Source: Marinobacter salsuginis (GTDB lineage: Bacteria; Pseudomonadota; Gammaproteobacteria; Pseudomonadales; Oleiphilaceae). Taken from it: a stretch of DNA of 64,000 nt. The stretch is taken from NCBI RefSeq assembly GCF_009617755.1, contig NZ_BGZH01000001.1, positions 1,612,001 to 1,676,000 of the forward strand. The letters are read 5' to 3'. This document shows, in pieces, positions 56,677 through 64,000 of this stretch; positions within the stretch are counted from its first letter, which is position 1, and every line of letters begins with the position of its first letter. Both the position numbers and the translations under genes were made by a program. The notes below the pieces were generated by a model. The model made no database searches, was not told where the DNA came from, and saw only the letters and a list, made by a program, of their open reading frames with translations.

Positions 56677-59094
56677 ATGCCATTGCCCATTCAAACAGCA
56701 GCGGTTAATCACGCCGCTTCGGACTGCCCGGATTTCCGGCGCTGGTGCGATGGTTATGGCGTCATCCAGCACAATGAAGCCACGCAACATCAGGTCAGCG
56801 CACTGGCCGAGCACCTGGTTGCTGCCGGCCACCAGCCCGATGCTGCCACGGTCTATCGCAAACTCGCCGATCTGGACCGGCTGACCAGTGCCGGGCTGTG
56901 GCTGGTGGTGCACATGACCTATGCCCGCCGGGTCGATGTCTCCGGTCAACCCCTGGCACCCCAGGACTTCAAAACCAATCCGGAAGGTCACACTGGCGGT
57001 GCACTGAATATGGTACCGGCCTATGCCGGCTATCTCGCCCTGAACAACCTGACCGGACGGACGCGGAGCTGGTTGATGGGCCAGGGACATTGCGTGGCCG
57101 CGGTGGATGCCCTAAATGTCCTCACCGGAAACCTGCACCCGGAACAGGCAGAACGTTATCGCGGGCCCGACGGGCTTTCCACCCTGGTAGCCGATTTCTA
57201 CAGCTACCGGCAGAAGCCGGATGGCAGCATGGCAGCCCCTCTTGGCAGCCATGTCAATCCGCACACCGCCGGTGGCATTCTCGAAGGTGGTTACCTGGGT
57301 TTTGCCGAACTCCAGTATGCCCATATGCCCTTGCCGGGAGAGTCCCTGGTGGCCTTCCTCTCGGACGGCGCTGCCGAGGAACAGCGCGGTAGTGACTGGA
57401 TCCCCCGCTGGTGGCGCGCCGAGGACTGTGGCGCCGTGATGCCGGTCATGATTGCCAACGGCCGGCGCATCGAACAGCGCACCGAACTCGGTACCCGCGA
57501 GGGCCTCGAACGTTTTGAAGCACATCTTGAGCACCGGGGCTTCGTGCCCTTCCGTTTTGATGGCCGGGATCCTGCCGCGTTTGTCTGTGCCCTGTATGAG
57601 ATGGAGCAGGCTCTGGCTACCAATGGCGAGGCCGCTCTGAGGGGCGAAAGCAGCTATCCCGTGCGGGTGCCCTATGGCATAGCGGAAACCAACAAGGGTT
57701 ACGGATTCTATGGTGCCAGCAGCAACGCTGCGCACAACCTGCCGTTGCCCGGCAACCCGCGCATGGACGCCCGGGCCAGACAGCTGTTTAACGAACATGC
57801 AGCCAGATTGTGGGTGGCTCCTGACGAACTGCACAGCTGTATTGCTCAGCTGAACCAGCACGCCGGGCAATCACGCGCCCTGGAACGGGACCATGCCCTC
57901 GCAGTTCGCAACCCACCGGATCCCGTGATCCCGAGACTACCGGCCAATCCCGCCCCCACCTCGCCCATGAAGGCCGTGGATGATTTTTTCCGGGCTTTGG
58001 TGGCTAACAACCCGGGGCTCAGGGCGCGAGTGGGTAATCCGGACGAACTGGCAAGCAACCGGCTTGAGGGTGTCCTTGAAGATCTGAAACACCGGGTAAA
58101 CGAACCCGAGAACGATCAGGAATCGGTTCATGGCAAGATCATCACGGCCCTGAACGAAGAAGCCGTGGTATCGGCTTGTCTGGCCAACAAGGCGGGAGTG
58201 AACCTGGTGGCCAGCTATGAGGCGTTCTGCGTGAAGATGCTGGGCGCCATCCGCCAGGAGCTGATCTTTGCCCGGCACCAGAAGGAAGTGGGTCGACCGG
58301 CACGCTGGCTCGGACTGCCGGTTATTGCCACCTCACATACCTGGGAAAACGGAAAGAACGAGCAATCCCACCAGGACACCACCTTCTGCGAGAGCATGCT
58401 CGCGGAGATGAATGACGTGTCCCGGGTCCTGTTTCCGGCAGACTACAACAGCACCCTGGCGACGCTGCCCTCGGTGTTCAGTGAAAGAGGCAGGATCACG
58501 TGCATGGTCATCCCGAAACGTGAACGCCCCTGTGTGTTTGACAGACGGGAAGCGGAACTGCTGGCCAGACATGGTGCCCTGGTGGTCGATGAGGACACCG
58601 CCGGTGGCGAACCGTTGCTGCTCATGGCCAATGGTGCCTATCAGTTGTCCGAGGCCATCCGGGCGTGTGAACGATTGCGTGAAACCGGCACCCCATTCCG
58701 GCTGGTCTATATCCAGGAGCCGGGCAGGTTCCGCCAGCCAAGGGACACGATGGAAGCAGAGGTATGCCTGTCGGAATTCGAGAGGGAGCGCCTGTTCCCC
58801 CATCGCATTCACCGGCGGGTAGCCCTGACTCACATGCGCCCTGAGGTGTTTCGGGGCCACCTCTACCCGTTGTTCCCTGACCCGTCCCAATCCCGGGTTC
58901 TGGGCTACATCAACCGCGGGGGCACACTGAACGAGGCCGGCATGCTGTTTGCCAACGGCTGCTCCTGGGGCCATGCCCTGGCTGCCTGCGCGGGTGTTAT
59001 GGACAAGCCACCGGGGGAGTGGCTGTCCAGCGCCGAGCTGGCAGCGGTTGAGGGCCGGGGCGACCCGGCCGTAATTACACGGGGTCTGCCATGA
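56677..59094 (+). CDS. Divergent phosphoketolase-family ThDP enzyme
   Basis: I start at the ATG at 56677 (MPLPIQTAAVNHAASD), with ATGGAGG 6 nt upstream, giving 805 residues; longer in-frame extension overlaps the ilvD promoter. It shares phosphoketolase (XFP) landmarks in order: PEGHTGGALN (102-111, for HWGTTPGLN), GQGHCVAA (135-142, for GPGHGGPA), SHVNPHTAGGILEGGYLGF (191-209), the ThDP signature SDG...N (229-261; usually GDG...N), and SHTWENGKNEQSHQDT in the C-terminal half (for STxxWRNDHNGFSHQ). Several near-universal residues are altered. A C-C-cleaving or epimerising ThDP enzyme of sugar phosphates is likely; the exact reaction cannot be set from sequence. Its last 20 bp overlap phoD on the other strand. 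Confidence 0.75.
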   Translation: MPLPIQTAAVNHAASDCPDFRRWCDGYGVIQHNEATQHQVSALAEHLVAAGHQPDAATVYRKLADLDRLTSAGLWLVVHMTYARRVDVSGQPLAPQDFKTNPEGHTGGALNMVPAYAGYLALNNLTGRTRSWLMGQGHCVAAVDALNVLTGNLHPEQAERYRGPDGLSTLVADFYSYRQKPDGSMAAPLGSHVNPHTAGGILEGGYLGFAELQYAHMPLPGESLVAFLSDGAAEEQRGSDWIPRWWRAEDCGAVMPVMIANGRRIEQRTELGTREGLERFEAHLEHRGFVPFRFDGRDPAAFVCALYEMEQALATNGEAALRGESSYPVRVPYGIAETNKGYGFYGASSNAAHNLPLPGNPRMDARARQLFNEHAARLWVAPDELHSCIAQLNQHAGQSRALERDHALAVRNPPDPVIPRLPANPAPTSPMKAVDDFFRALVANNPGLRARVGNPDELASNRLEGVLEDLKHRVNEPENDQESVHGKIITALNEEAVVSACLANKAGVNLVASYEAFCVKMLGAIRQELIFARHQKEVGRPARWLGLPVIATSHTWENGKNEQSHQDTTFCESMLAEMNDVSRVLFPADYNSTLATLPSVFSERGRITCMVIPKRERPCVFDRREAELLARHGALVVDEDTAGGEPLLLMANGAYQLSEAIRACERLRETGTPFRLVYIQEPGRFRQPRDTMEAEVCLSEFERERLFPHRIHRRVALTHMRPEVFRGHLYPLFPDPSQSRVLGYINRGGTLNEAGMLFANGCSWGHALAACAGVMDKPPGEWLSSAELAAVEGRGDPAVITRGLP

Positions 59095-60808
59095 GTACGC
59101 GCTGACCCGCCAATACCCGTCGAGAAGCTGTTCGGCCCGCATCGATCTGGTATTCCCGGGACTTGATGGTGTCCACGAAGTACCAGTCCGCTTTTGCTTC
59201 TTCCGGAGTGAAGGTAACCAGCATGTATCCCCGCTGATTCACATTCAGGTAATCCAGATCATCGACCAGCAGACTGATCGCCTGTTCCGCACCCTGAATC
59301 ATCTCATCCGGAATGCCCAGGTACTCCTCCAGGCCGGGCGAAGTCACCGAAGCGGTGGCGAACTCCACGCCAATCTGGTCCCCATTGATGTCCTTCAGAT
59401 TGTTGGCCCAGGCATTGTGGGTATCTCCGGCCAGCACGACCAGATTCTTGTTCAGCGCCTTGGCAGTCCCCAGAACCACCTCCCGCTCGTACTGGTAGCC
59501 ATCCCAGGCGTCCAGGTTGTAGGGGGCAACCGTGTTGATGCGGGCCAATTCCTCTTGGGTCAGAGAAGGATCCCCCTGGAGGGCGCGACCTTTGAGCTGC
59601 GCCAGTTCGGCCAGGTTTTGTGGCAGGCCTTCAAACTGCTCGGTAGCAATTGCTACCAGCAGTTCCGCGGGCAGATTCATACGGCCCATCAGTACCTGTT
59701 GCCCCAACACCTGCCACGTGGCTGTGGAATAGTTCAGGGAAGACTGCAGCCACAGCAACTGCTCCGCGCCCAGCAGGGTGCGGTTCTGACTGCCGACATC
59801 CGCAGTAAAACGGGCCGCATCCAGGCCTTCGCCTGTGAAGTAGTCCATATAGTCCAGTTGCTGGTCGCGCCCGATGATGCGGGTATCCAGCATGTGAAGA
59901 TCCACCAGATTGCCGAACCGGAAGGTCCGGAAGATAGCTTCGTCGCTGCCTTCGATCACCGGCCGGATCGGCATCCACTCGAAATAGGCCTTGAGGGCAT
60001 TGAGTTTGCGTTCGGTGAAATCCCCTTCTCCGTCATTATGGTTTTCGGCGCCCTCCTCCCAGGTGTCGTTGGCCACTTCATGGTCGTCCCACACCACGAT
60101 AAACGGCACTCTGGCATGGAGAGACTGAAGATCCGGGTCTGACCGGTACGCAGCGTAACGCCTGCGATAATCCGCCAGTTCAATCAGCTCAAGGTTGTTG
60201 TTCTCGGGGAAGGTCCGGCCCAGGTCCTGGGCATCCTGAGCCGCATAGCTGCTGCTGTCAGAGCTGTATTCGTAGATGTAATCGCCCAGATGCACCACGG
60301 CATCCAGATCAGTCTGTTTACTGATTTCCCGGTAGACGTTGAAGTAACCGGCCGGGTAATTCGAACAGGACACCACGGCCAGACGCACCGAGTCGATACT
60401 GCCCTCCGGCAATGTCCGGGTTACGCCCACCGGTGACTGGCGATCGGTCGTCTGGAAGCGATAATAGTAGGTTTGCCCGGGCGCCAGACCGCGCACATCC
60501 ACCTTGACGGTGAAATCATGGGCTTCAGCAGCCTCCACCGTGCCCGAATGCACCAGGTTCTCGAAATCCTCGTCCGTGGACACCTCCCAGGCCACGCCCA
60601 CCGGGGCGCTGCCATTCGCAGGCGCCGCCCGGGTCCAGAGCATGACACCATCGGCAAGCGGATCGCCACTGGCCACACCGTGAGTGAAGGTGATTGTGCG
60701 CTCATCCGAGCTGTCCAGCACACAGCCTGCCAGGCCGGTAGAGACCACCACGGCCCCCATACCCATGGCTGATGCCTTCAGAAAATCCCGTCGTGTCAGT
60801 CGTTTCAT
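59075..60808 (-). CDS. phoD: Alkaline phosphatase D, Tat-exported
   Basis: I start at the ATG at 60808 (MKRLTRRDFLKASAMG), giving 577 residues; an in-frame ATG 8 codons earlier is less likely. TRRDFLKA (5-12) is a twin-arginine signal, with a lipobox-like LAGC after the hydrophobic part. The mature protein has a fibronectin-like N-terminal PhoD domain and a calcineurin-like catalytic domain: HLGDYIYEY, VWDDHEVAND and LAGDTHNAW, the metal-binding clusters. It hydrolyses phosphomonoesters and diesters outside the cytoplasm, using calcium and iron in studied homologues. A pair of 21-bp-spaced direct repeats upstream may be regulatory. Confidence 0.92.
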   Translation of the reverse strand: MKRLTRRDFLKASAMGMGAVVVSTGLAGCVLDSSDERTITFTHGVASGDPLADGVMLWTRAAPANGSAPVGVAWEVSTDEDFENLVHSGTVEAAEAHDFTVKVDVRGLAPGQTYYYRFQTTDRQSPVGVTRTLPEGSIDSVRLAVVSCSNYPAGYFNVYREISKQTDLDAVVHLGDYIYEYSSDSSSYAAQDAQDLGRTFPENNNLELIELADYRRRYAAYRSDPDLQSLHARVPFIVVWDDHEVANDTWEEGAENHNDGEGDFTERKLNALKAYFEWMPIRPVIEGSDEAIFRTFRFGNLVDLHMLDTRIIGRDQQLDYMDYFTGEGLDAARFTADVGSQNRTLLGAEQLLWLQSSLNYSTATWQVLGQQVLMGRMNLPAELLVAIATEQFEGLPQNLAELAQLKGRALQGDPSLTQEELARINTVAPYNLDAWDGYQYEREVVLGTAKALNKNLVVLAGDTHNAWANNLKDINGDQIGVEFATASVTSPGLEEYLGIPDEMIQGAEQAISLLVDDLDYLNVNQRGYMLVTFTPEEAKADWYFVDTIKSREYQIDAGRTASRRVLAGQRVLMADPV

Positions 60809-60910
60809 TGTTATGTCTTCCCCTGCATTCATCCTTCATAGCCCGGCATCCTGCGATCCTTGCCGGTACTACTCCAACTGAAGAACCTAGTCGGGCTTCG
60901 TTAAGAACGC

Positions 60911-60950
60911 ATTGCCAAATTGCGACAGGGGGATGGCAAATCACGACAGG
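60911..60950. promoter_or_regulatory. Tandem direct repeats upstream of phoD
   Basis: Two imperfect 19-mers, ATTGCCAAATTGCGACAGG (60911-60929) and GATGGCAAATCACGACAGG (60932-60950), are 21 bp apart, about 100-140 bp upstream of the phoD start. On the coding strand each begins CTGTCG, close to the CTGTCAT half-site of Pho boxes, but the spacing is not a clean 11-bp series. Confidence 0.45.
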
Positions 60951-60973
60951 CCTGCGCTAACTGCCAGAATTCA

Positions 60974-61002
60974 TAAAAAAGGGGAGCTCGAGGCTCCCCC
61001 TT
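60974..61002 (-). terminator. Intrinsic terminator after Yip1-family gene
   Basis: On the minus strand GGGGGAGCCTCGAGCTCCCC forms the stem and is followed directly by TTTTTT. It lies 22 bp past the stop of the Yip1-family gene and separates it from phoD. Confidence 0.9.
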
Positions 61003-61023
61003 GGCATTCCGTTCAGATCCGGC

Positions 61024-61635
61024 CTATCCGCTGATGAAAACCGGCCCTACGCCAAAGTTCCAGAGAATGACTGAGCCGACCCGTGTCGATACCAGAATCA
61101 CCAGGGCAACAGTCAACAACGCACCGGCGTACATGACGGCCCGTTCCTTCTCGATACCCATGACAATCGGCAGACCGTCATACATGAGGTAAGCCCCGTA
61201 ACAGGCCGCAACCAGGAAAACGATAGCGTTGAACCAGGGCACCGGATACAGCAGGGCAAAACCCGCCAGGAACAGGGGCGTGCAGGAGTACGCTGCCAGG
61301 GCAATGCCGTTGGAGGGCACGTGTTCTTCCTTGGCACCATAGGTTTTCGCCATCCAGTTAATGGCGTAGCCGAGTGCAAAGACGCCGACCAGCATCGCCA
61401 GATAGGTGAGCACACTGAGCTGCATCGCACTGATCTCGGTTAACTTGATCAGCCGCTCGTTGCCGACCGTCCAGCCAAAATAGGCCGTCGAAATGTAGGC
61501 GCAAACCGGTGCAATGGCCGCAAGAATCAGGACATAGGCCACGTAGACCCGGCGCGGTGTTTCATGTTCTTTTCGTATGGAAGCCCACTCTTCATCAGGA
61601 TGGGTGAAGAGACCGAACGCATGTGACAGGAGCAT
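61024..61635 (-). CDS. Yip1-family inner-membrane protein
   Basis: The ATG at 61635 (MLLSHAFGLFTHPDEEWASI) follows AAGGGGG and gives 203 residues. A short cytoplasmic start (FTHPDEEWxxI, typical of the bacterial Yip1/DUF1282 YohC-like family) precedes five membrane segments between residues 28 and 200. The function of bacterial members is unknown. Transcribed alone, with its own terminator. Confidence 0.82.
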   Translation of the reverse strand: MLLSHAFGLFTHPDEEWASIRKEHETPRRVYVAYVLILAAIAPVCAYISTAYFGWTVGNERLIKLTEISAMQLSVLTYLAMLVGVFALGYAINWMAKTYGAKEEHVPSNGIALAAYSCTPLFLAGFALLYPVPWFNAIVFLVAACYGAYLMYDGLPIVMGIEKERAVMYAGALLTVALVILVSTRVGSVILWNFGVGPVFISG

Positions 61636-61814
61636 GGACAACCCCCTTCTTCGCTGTTGTTGGTATTGTGAAATACGGGATGCGGAAACTGTCAGATCAG
61701 CAACCACTCCTTACTCTTAACTATAGTCAAGAATGGCGGATGGGAAAGGCAGAGTGCTCAAAAAATGCCCTGACATGGGCTGAGGGGCGGCCGGCAGTGG
61801 CCGGCCGCCTGAAA

Positions 61815-62387
61815 TCAGGCGTTGCGGGGATCAGTTTCTGCAACCCAGGGGTAATCCATGCGGCTGTCACGGTAGGACAACAGGCTTTCCACGCCCGAGA
61901 AGTCCACCAGGTCCCTGAATTCGAGCCAGTCCACCAGGCAGTAAAGGCAGATAGCTGGGTAATTCCAGGTTTCGAACTGACCGTCCTCCACCATCGCCGC
62001 CAGCGTACGTAAGGTGGTCATGATCCTCTCACGCTGGAGGTTGTAGAACATCAGATCTGCGCTAGTGTCGATACCGGATTTTTCCGAAAGCAGCATGGTG
62101 ACCGCAGAATCATTGGCGCCGTCAATCATGGTGAGCTGGTTTTCCTGGTCCCAGGTCAGCGGATCACGGCCCTGCTTGGCACTGATGTAACGGGCGATAA
62201 TCCGGGAATCATAGATTTCCTGACCGCCGTCTTCGAGCACCGGAATTTTCAGTGTCGGATTGTTGCGCCGCAGTTCATCCCGACCTTCACCATAGATATT
62301 GAGATTGACGAATTCATAGGGCTCTTCATCCAGCAGGATACGAATGCGCCGAACGTAGGGTGAAGTAGTGGATCCGATCAGTTTCAT
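61815..62387 (-). CDS. Glutathione S-transferase family protein
   Basis: A 190-residue GST. The N-terminal thioredoxin-like domain (1-78) has STTSPYVRRIRILL, with a serine/threonine in the active-site turn, IPVLEDGG (cis-proline) and YDSRIIARYI (glutathione gamma-glutamyl contact, normally ESxxI). A helical C-terminal domain follows. The sequence style resembles the YfcF/YibF group. Substrate unknown. GGAGAAACC precedes the ATG. It lies 22 bp downstream of ald on the same strand. Confidence 0.88.
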   Translation of the reverse strand: MKLIGSTTSPYVRRIRILLDEEPYEFVNLNIYGEGRDELRRNNPTLKIPVLEDGGQEIYDSRIIARYISAKQGRDPLTWDQENQLTMIDGANDSAVTMLLSEKSGIDTSADLMFYNLQRERIMTTLRTLAAMVEDGQFETWNYPAICLYCLVDWLEFRDLVDFSGVESLLSYRDSRMDYPWVAETDPRNA

Positions 62388-62409
62388 GGTTTCTCCGAGG
62401 GTTTCACAC

Positions 62410-63528
62410 TCAGGATCCCAACAGGGATTCAGGGTTTGTGTATGGGTGCCCGGTCGCCTCTGCCACTTCCCTGTAAGTCACCTTGCCAGCGGCCACGTTC
62501 AGCCCGGCCCTGAGATGCGGATCTTCCTTCATCGCCCGGTCCGGGCCCTTGTTAGCCAGGGCTGCCACAAAGGGCAAGGTGACGTTATTCAGCGCCAGTG
62601 TGGACGTGCGCGCGACGGCACCCGGCATGTTCGCCACGCAGTAATGTACCACACCGTCGACAATATACGTGGGATCGTCGTGGGTGGTTGCCCGCGAGGT
62701 TTCAGTACAGCCGCCCTGATCAATGGCGACATCCACGATAACGCTACCCTCCGGCATGCGACGGATCATGTCACGGGTAATCAGCTTGGGCGCAGAAGCG
62801 CCGGGAATGAGCACACTGCCAACGACCAGATCCGATTCCGTTACGGCCTGATCCAGAGTCTGGGCCGTGGAAAACAGTGTGGTGATGCGGTTGCCATACA
62901 GGTGGTCCAGTTGTCGGAGCACATCCATATTCCGGTCCAGCACCGTCACCTGCGCGCCGAGACCCACCGCCATGGCAACGGCATTCTGGCCAACAACACC
63001 ACCGCCAATCACCGCGACCCGAGCGGAGCTGACACCGGGCACACCGCCCAGGAGGACGCCTCGCCCACCCATGGCCTTCTCAAGACAATGGGCGCCTGCC
63101 TGGATTGACATACGCCCCGCCACTTCCGACATCGGTGCCAACAGGGGCAAATGGCCCCCGCGGTCGGTGACCGTTTCGTAGGCTATACAGGTGGCGCCAG
63201 ACTTCACCAGGTCATCGGTCTGAGCCTTGTCCGGAGCAAGATGCAGATAGGTGAAGAGTGTGTGTTCCGGTTTCAGCAGCGCCCGTTCCTCGGCCTGTGG
63301 CTCCTTGACCTTGACGATAAGCCCGGCGGTGTCGAAAACCTCCCTCGCGGTATCAAGAATACTGGCCCCCGCCTGACGATAATCGTCATCGGAAAACCCG
63401 ATGGCAACGCCTGCCCCGGTTTCCACAAACACCTCATGATTGTGGCCACACAGCTCGTGAACGGCCGCCGGCGTCATGCCTACACGGTATTCGCGGTTCT
63501 TGATCTCCCTCGGCACGCCGATTTTCAT
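62410..63528 (-). CDS. ald: Alanine dehydrogenase
   Basis: The ATG at 63528 ([20 protein letters not shown]) follows GGAGG at 6 nt and gives 372 residues, the standard length. R15 in NREYRVG and K75-equivalent residues bind pyruvate; [20 protein letters not shown] (20 residues, about 152-171) contains the NAD-binding Rossmann motif, and [14 protein letters not shown] is the other hallmark. It interconverts alanine with pyruvate plus ammonia using NAD. Divergent from the dienelactone-hydrolase-family gene; followed by the GST gene. Confidence 0.96.
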   Translation of the reverse strand: MKIGVPREIKNREYRVGMTPAAVHELCGHNHEVFVETGAGVAIGFSDDDYRQAGASILDTAREVFDTAGLIVKVKEPQAEERALLKPEHTLFTYLHLAPDKAQTDDLVKSGATCIAYETVTDRGGHLPLLAPMSEVAGRMSIQAGAHCLEKAMGGRGVLLGGVPGVSSARVAVIGGGVVGQNAVAMAVGLGAQVTVLDRNMDVLRQLDHLYGNRITTLFSTAQTLDQAVTESDLVVGSVLIPGASAPKLITRDMIRRMPEGSVIVDVAIDQGGCTETSRATTHDDPTYIVDGVVHYCVANMPGAVARTSTLALNNVTLPFVAALANKGPDRAMKEDPHLRAGLNVAAGKVTYREVAEATGHPYTNPESLLGS

Positions 63529-63685
63529 ACACAACCTCCAAAACAATCGGGATTCACCAGTGTCTGAATGTAGTGTAGTCAAAAGGTCCTATACTGGGTT
63601 GGCAACTGATTGCATCGGTTTACCCGTTCCGGGCGTAGATCTCCGGACAAAAAGACAATCCGACCCAAAAGGAGCAGGACTGATC

Positions 63686-64000
63686 ATGAGAACCCTGAAA
63701 GCAACAGCGGCAGTGGCAACCCTCTCACTTACTCTGGCAAGCACGCAGGTACTGGCAGAAATGCAAACCAAGACCGTCGAATACAGGATCGGTGAGACCA
63801 CCTTCACCGGCTACATGGCCTGGGATGACGAGTTCGAGGAGAAGCGCCCGGGCGTTCTGGTGGTTCACGAGTGGTGGGGCCACAATGAATTCGCCCGGGA
63901 CCAGGCAGAGCGGCTTGCAGCATCTGGCTACACGGCGTTTGCCCTGGATATGTATGGCTCCGGCAAGCTGGCAGACCATCCCGATACCGCCCAGAAGTTC
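63686..64000 (+). CDS. Dienelactone hydrolase family protein, N-terminal part
   Basis: The gene is cut by the window edge after 105 codons. A signal peptide (MRTLKATAAVATLSLTLAS to about residue 24, VLA) is followed by VEYRIGETTFTGYMAWDD and the diagnostic VLVVHEWWGHNEFARDQAER pattern of dienelactone hydrolases (20 residues), an alpha/beta-hydrolase family using a cysteine nucleophile later in the sequence. The secreted location differs from classical ClcD-type enzymes, so a generic periplasmic esterase/hydrolase role is more likely. AGGA precedes the ATG by 6 nt. Confidence 0.88.
   Translation, partial: MRTLKATAAVATLSLTLASTQVLAEMQTKTVEYRIGETTFTGYMAWDDEFEEKRPGVLVVHEWWGHNEFARDQAERLAASGYTAFALDMYGSGKLADHPDTAQKF

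Noticed and set aside
61789..61815. GC-rich inverted repeat GGCGGCCGGC/GCCGGCCGCC after the GST gene
   Set aside because: It could form a hairpin but has no T tract, so I cannot call it a terminator.

Overview
The window looks like a chromosomal segment of a marine, hydrocarbon-associated gammaproteobacterium, most likely Marinobacter or a close relative. I base this on Pseudomonas-like core gene neighbourhoods (argB-algC-dut-coaBC / radC-rpmB-rpmG; rubA-rubredoxin reductase / ubiC-ubiA-phoB-phoR; ppk-hemB), PLP-type aspartate decarboxylase PanP, and alcohol/aldehyde/alkane-oxidation accessory genes. The genus is an inference from recalled gene order and protein style; no search was run. There is no rRNA, tRNA, CRISPR array, IS element or prophage that I can see.

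Layout. 1-12.3 kb: the edge of a PilZ-DUF1631 protein, a lipoprotein aminopeptidase, then a leftward block argA-argE-(LSm-tailed membrane protein)-argB-algC-dut-coaBC, with radC divergent. 12.3-16.1 kb: rpmB-rpmG, an EEP-fold hydrolase, dsbA, cytochrome c4, engB. 16.3-21.0 kb: a TetR regulator divergent from an aldehyde dehydrogenase, a Tat lipoprotein and a GMC oxidoreductase, a probable alcohol-to-acid oxidation module with a perfect palindromic operator. 21.3-28 kb: coaD, a DUF945 protein, ppk, hemB, an orphan lipase chaperone and a small SutA-like protein. 28-33 kb: TetR plus AidB-type acyl-CoA dehydrogenase, DUF503 protein, panP. 33-40 kb: phosphate transporter, diguanylate cyclase, flavodoxin, a 7TMR-DISM/GGDEF/EAL protein, tesB. 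40.5-47 kb: rubredoxin reductase, rubredoxin, phosphoribosyltransferase, ubiC-ubiA, phoB-phoR behind a clear Pho box, and a response regulator. 47-56.5 kb: lytic transglycosylase, YdjM-like protein, rsuA, single-domain asparaginase-like protein, pbpG, a second DISM/EAL protein, ilvD. 56.7-64 kb: a divergent phosphoketolase-family ThDP enzyme, phoD, a Yip1-family protein, a GST, alanine dehydrogenase and the start of a dienelactone-hydrolase-family protein.

Themes: phosphate physiology (phoBR, ppk, pit transporter, phoD), cyclic-di-GMP signalling (PilZ-DUF1631, one intact GGEEF cyclase, two EAL proteins with degenerate GGDEF domains), and oxidation of alcohols, aldehydes and acyl-CoA.

The most striking non-coding signal is a family of five long intergenic inverted repeats (3.4, 18.6, 21.1, 30.5 and 32.9 kb). 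Each begins 14-50 bp after a stop codon. Each has 22-28 bp arms that are nearly or fully complementary but mostly locus-specific, around a conserved core of about 53 nt that folds into two small hairpins. Nine intact apical loops all read ANGGAY, on stems that vary by compensatory change. One copy carries an 83-bp insertion. This family is the best candidate here for an undescribed system.
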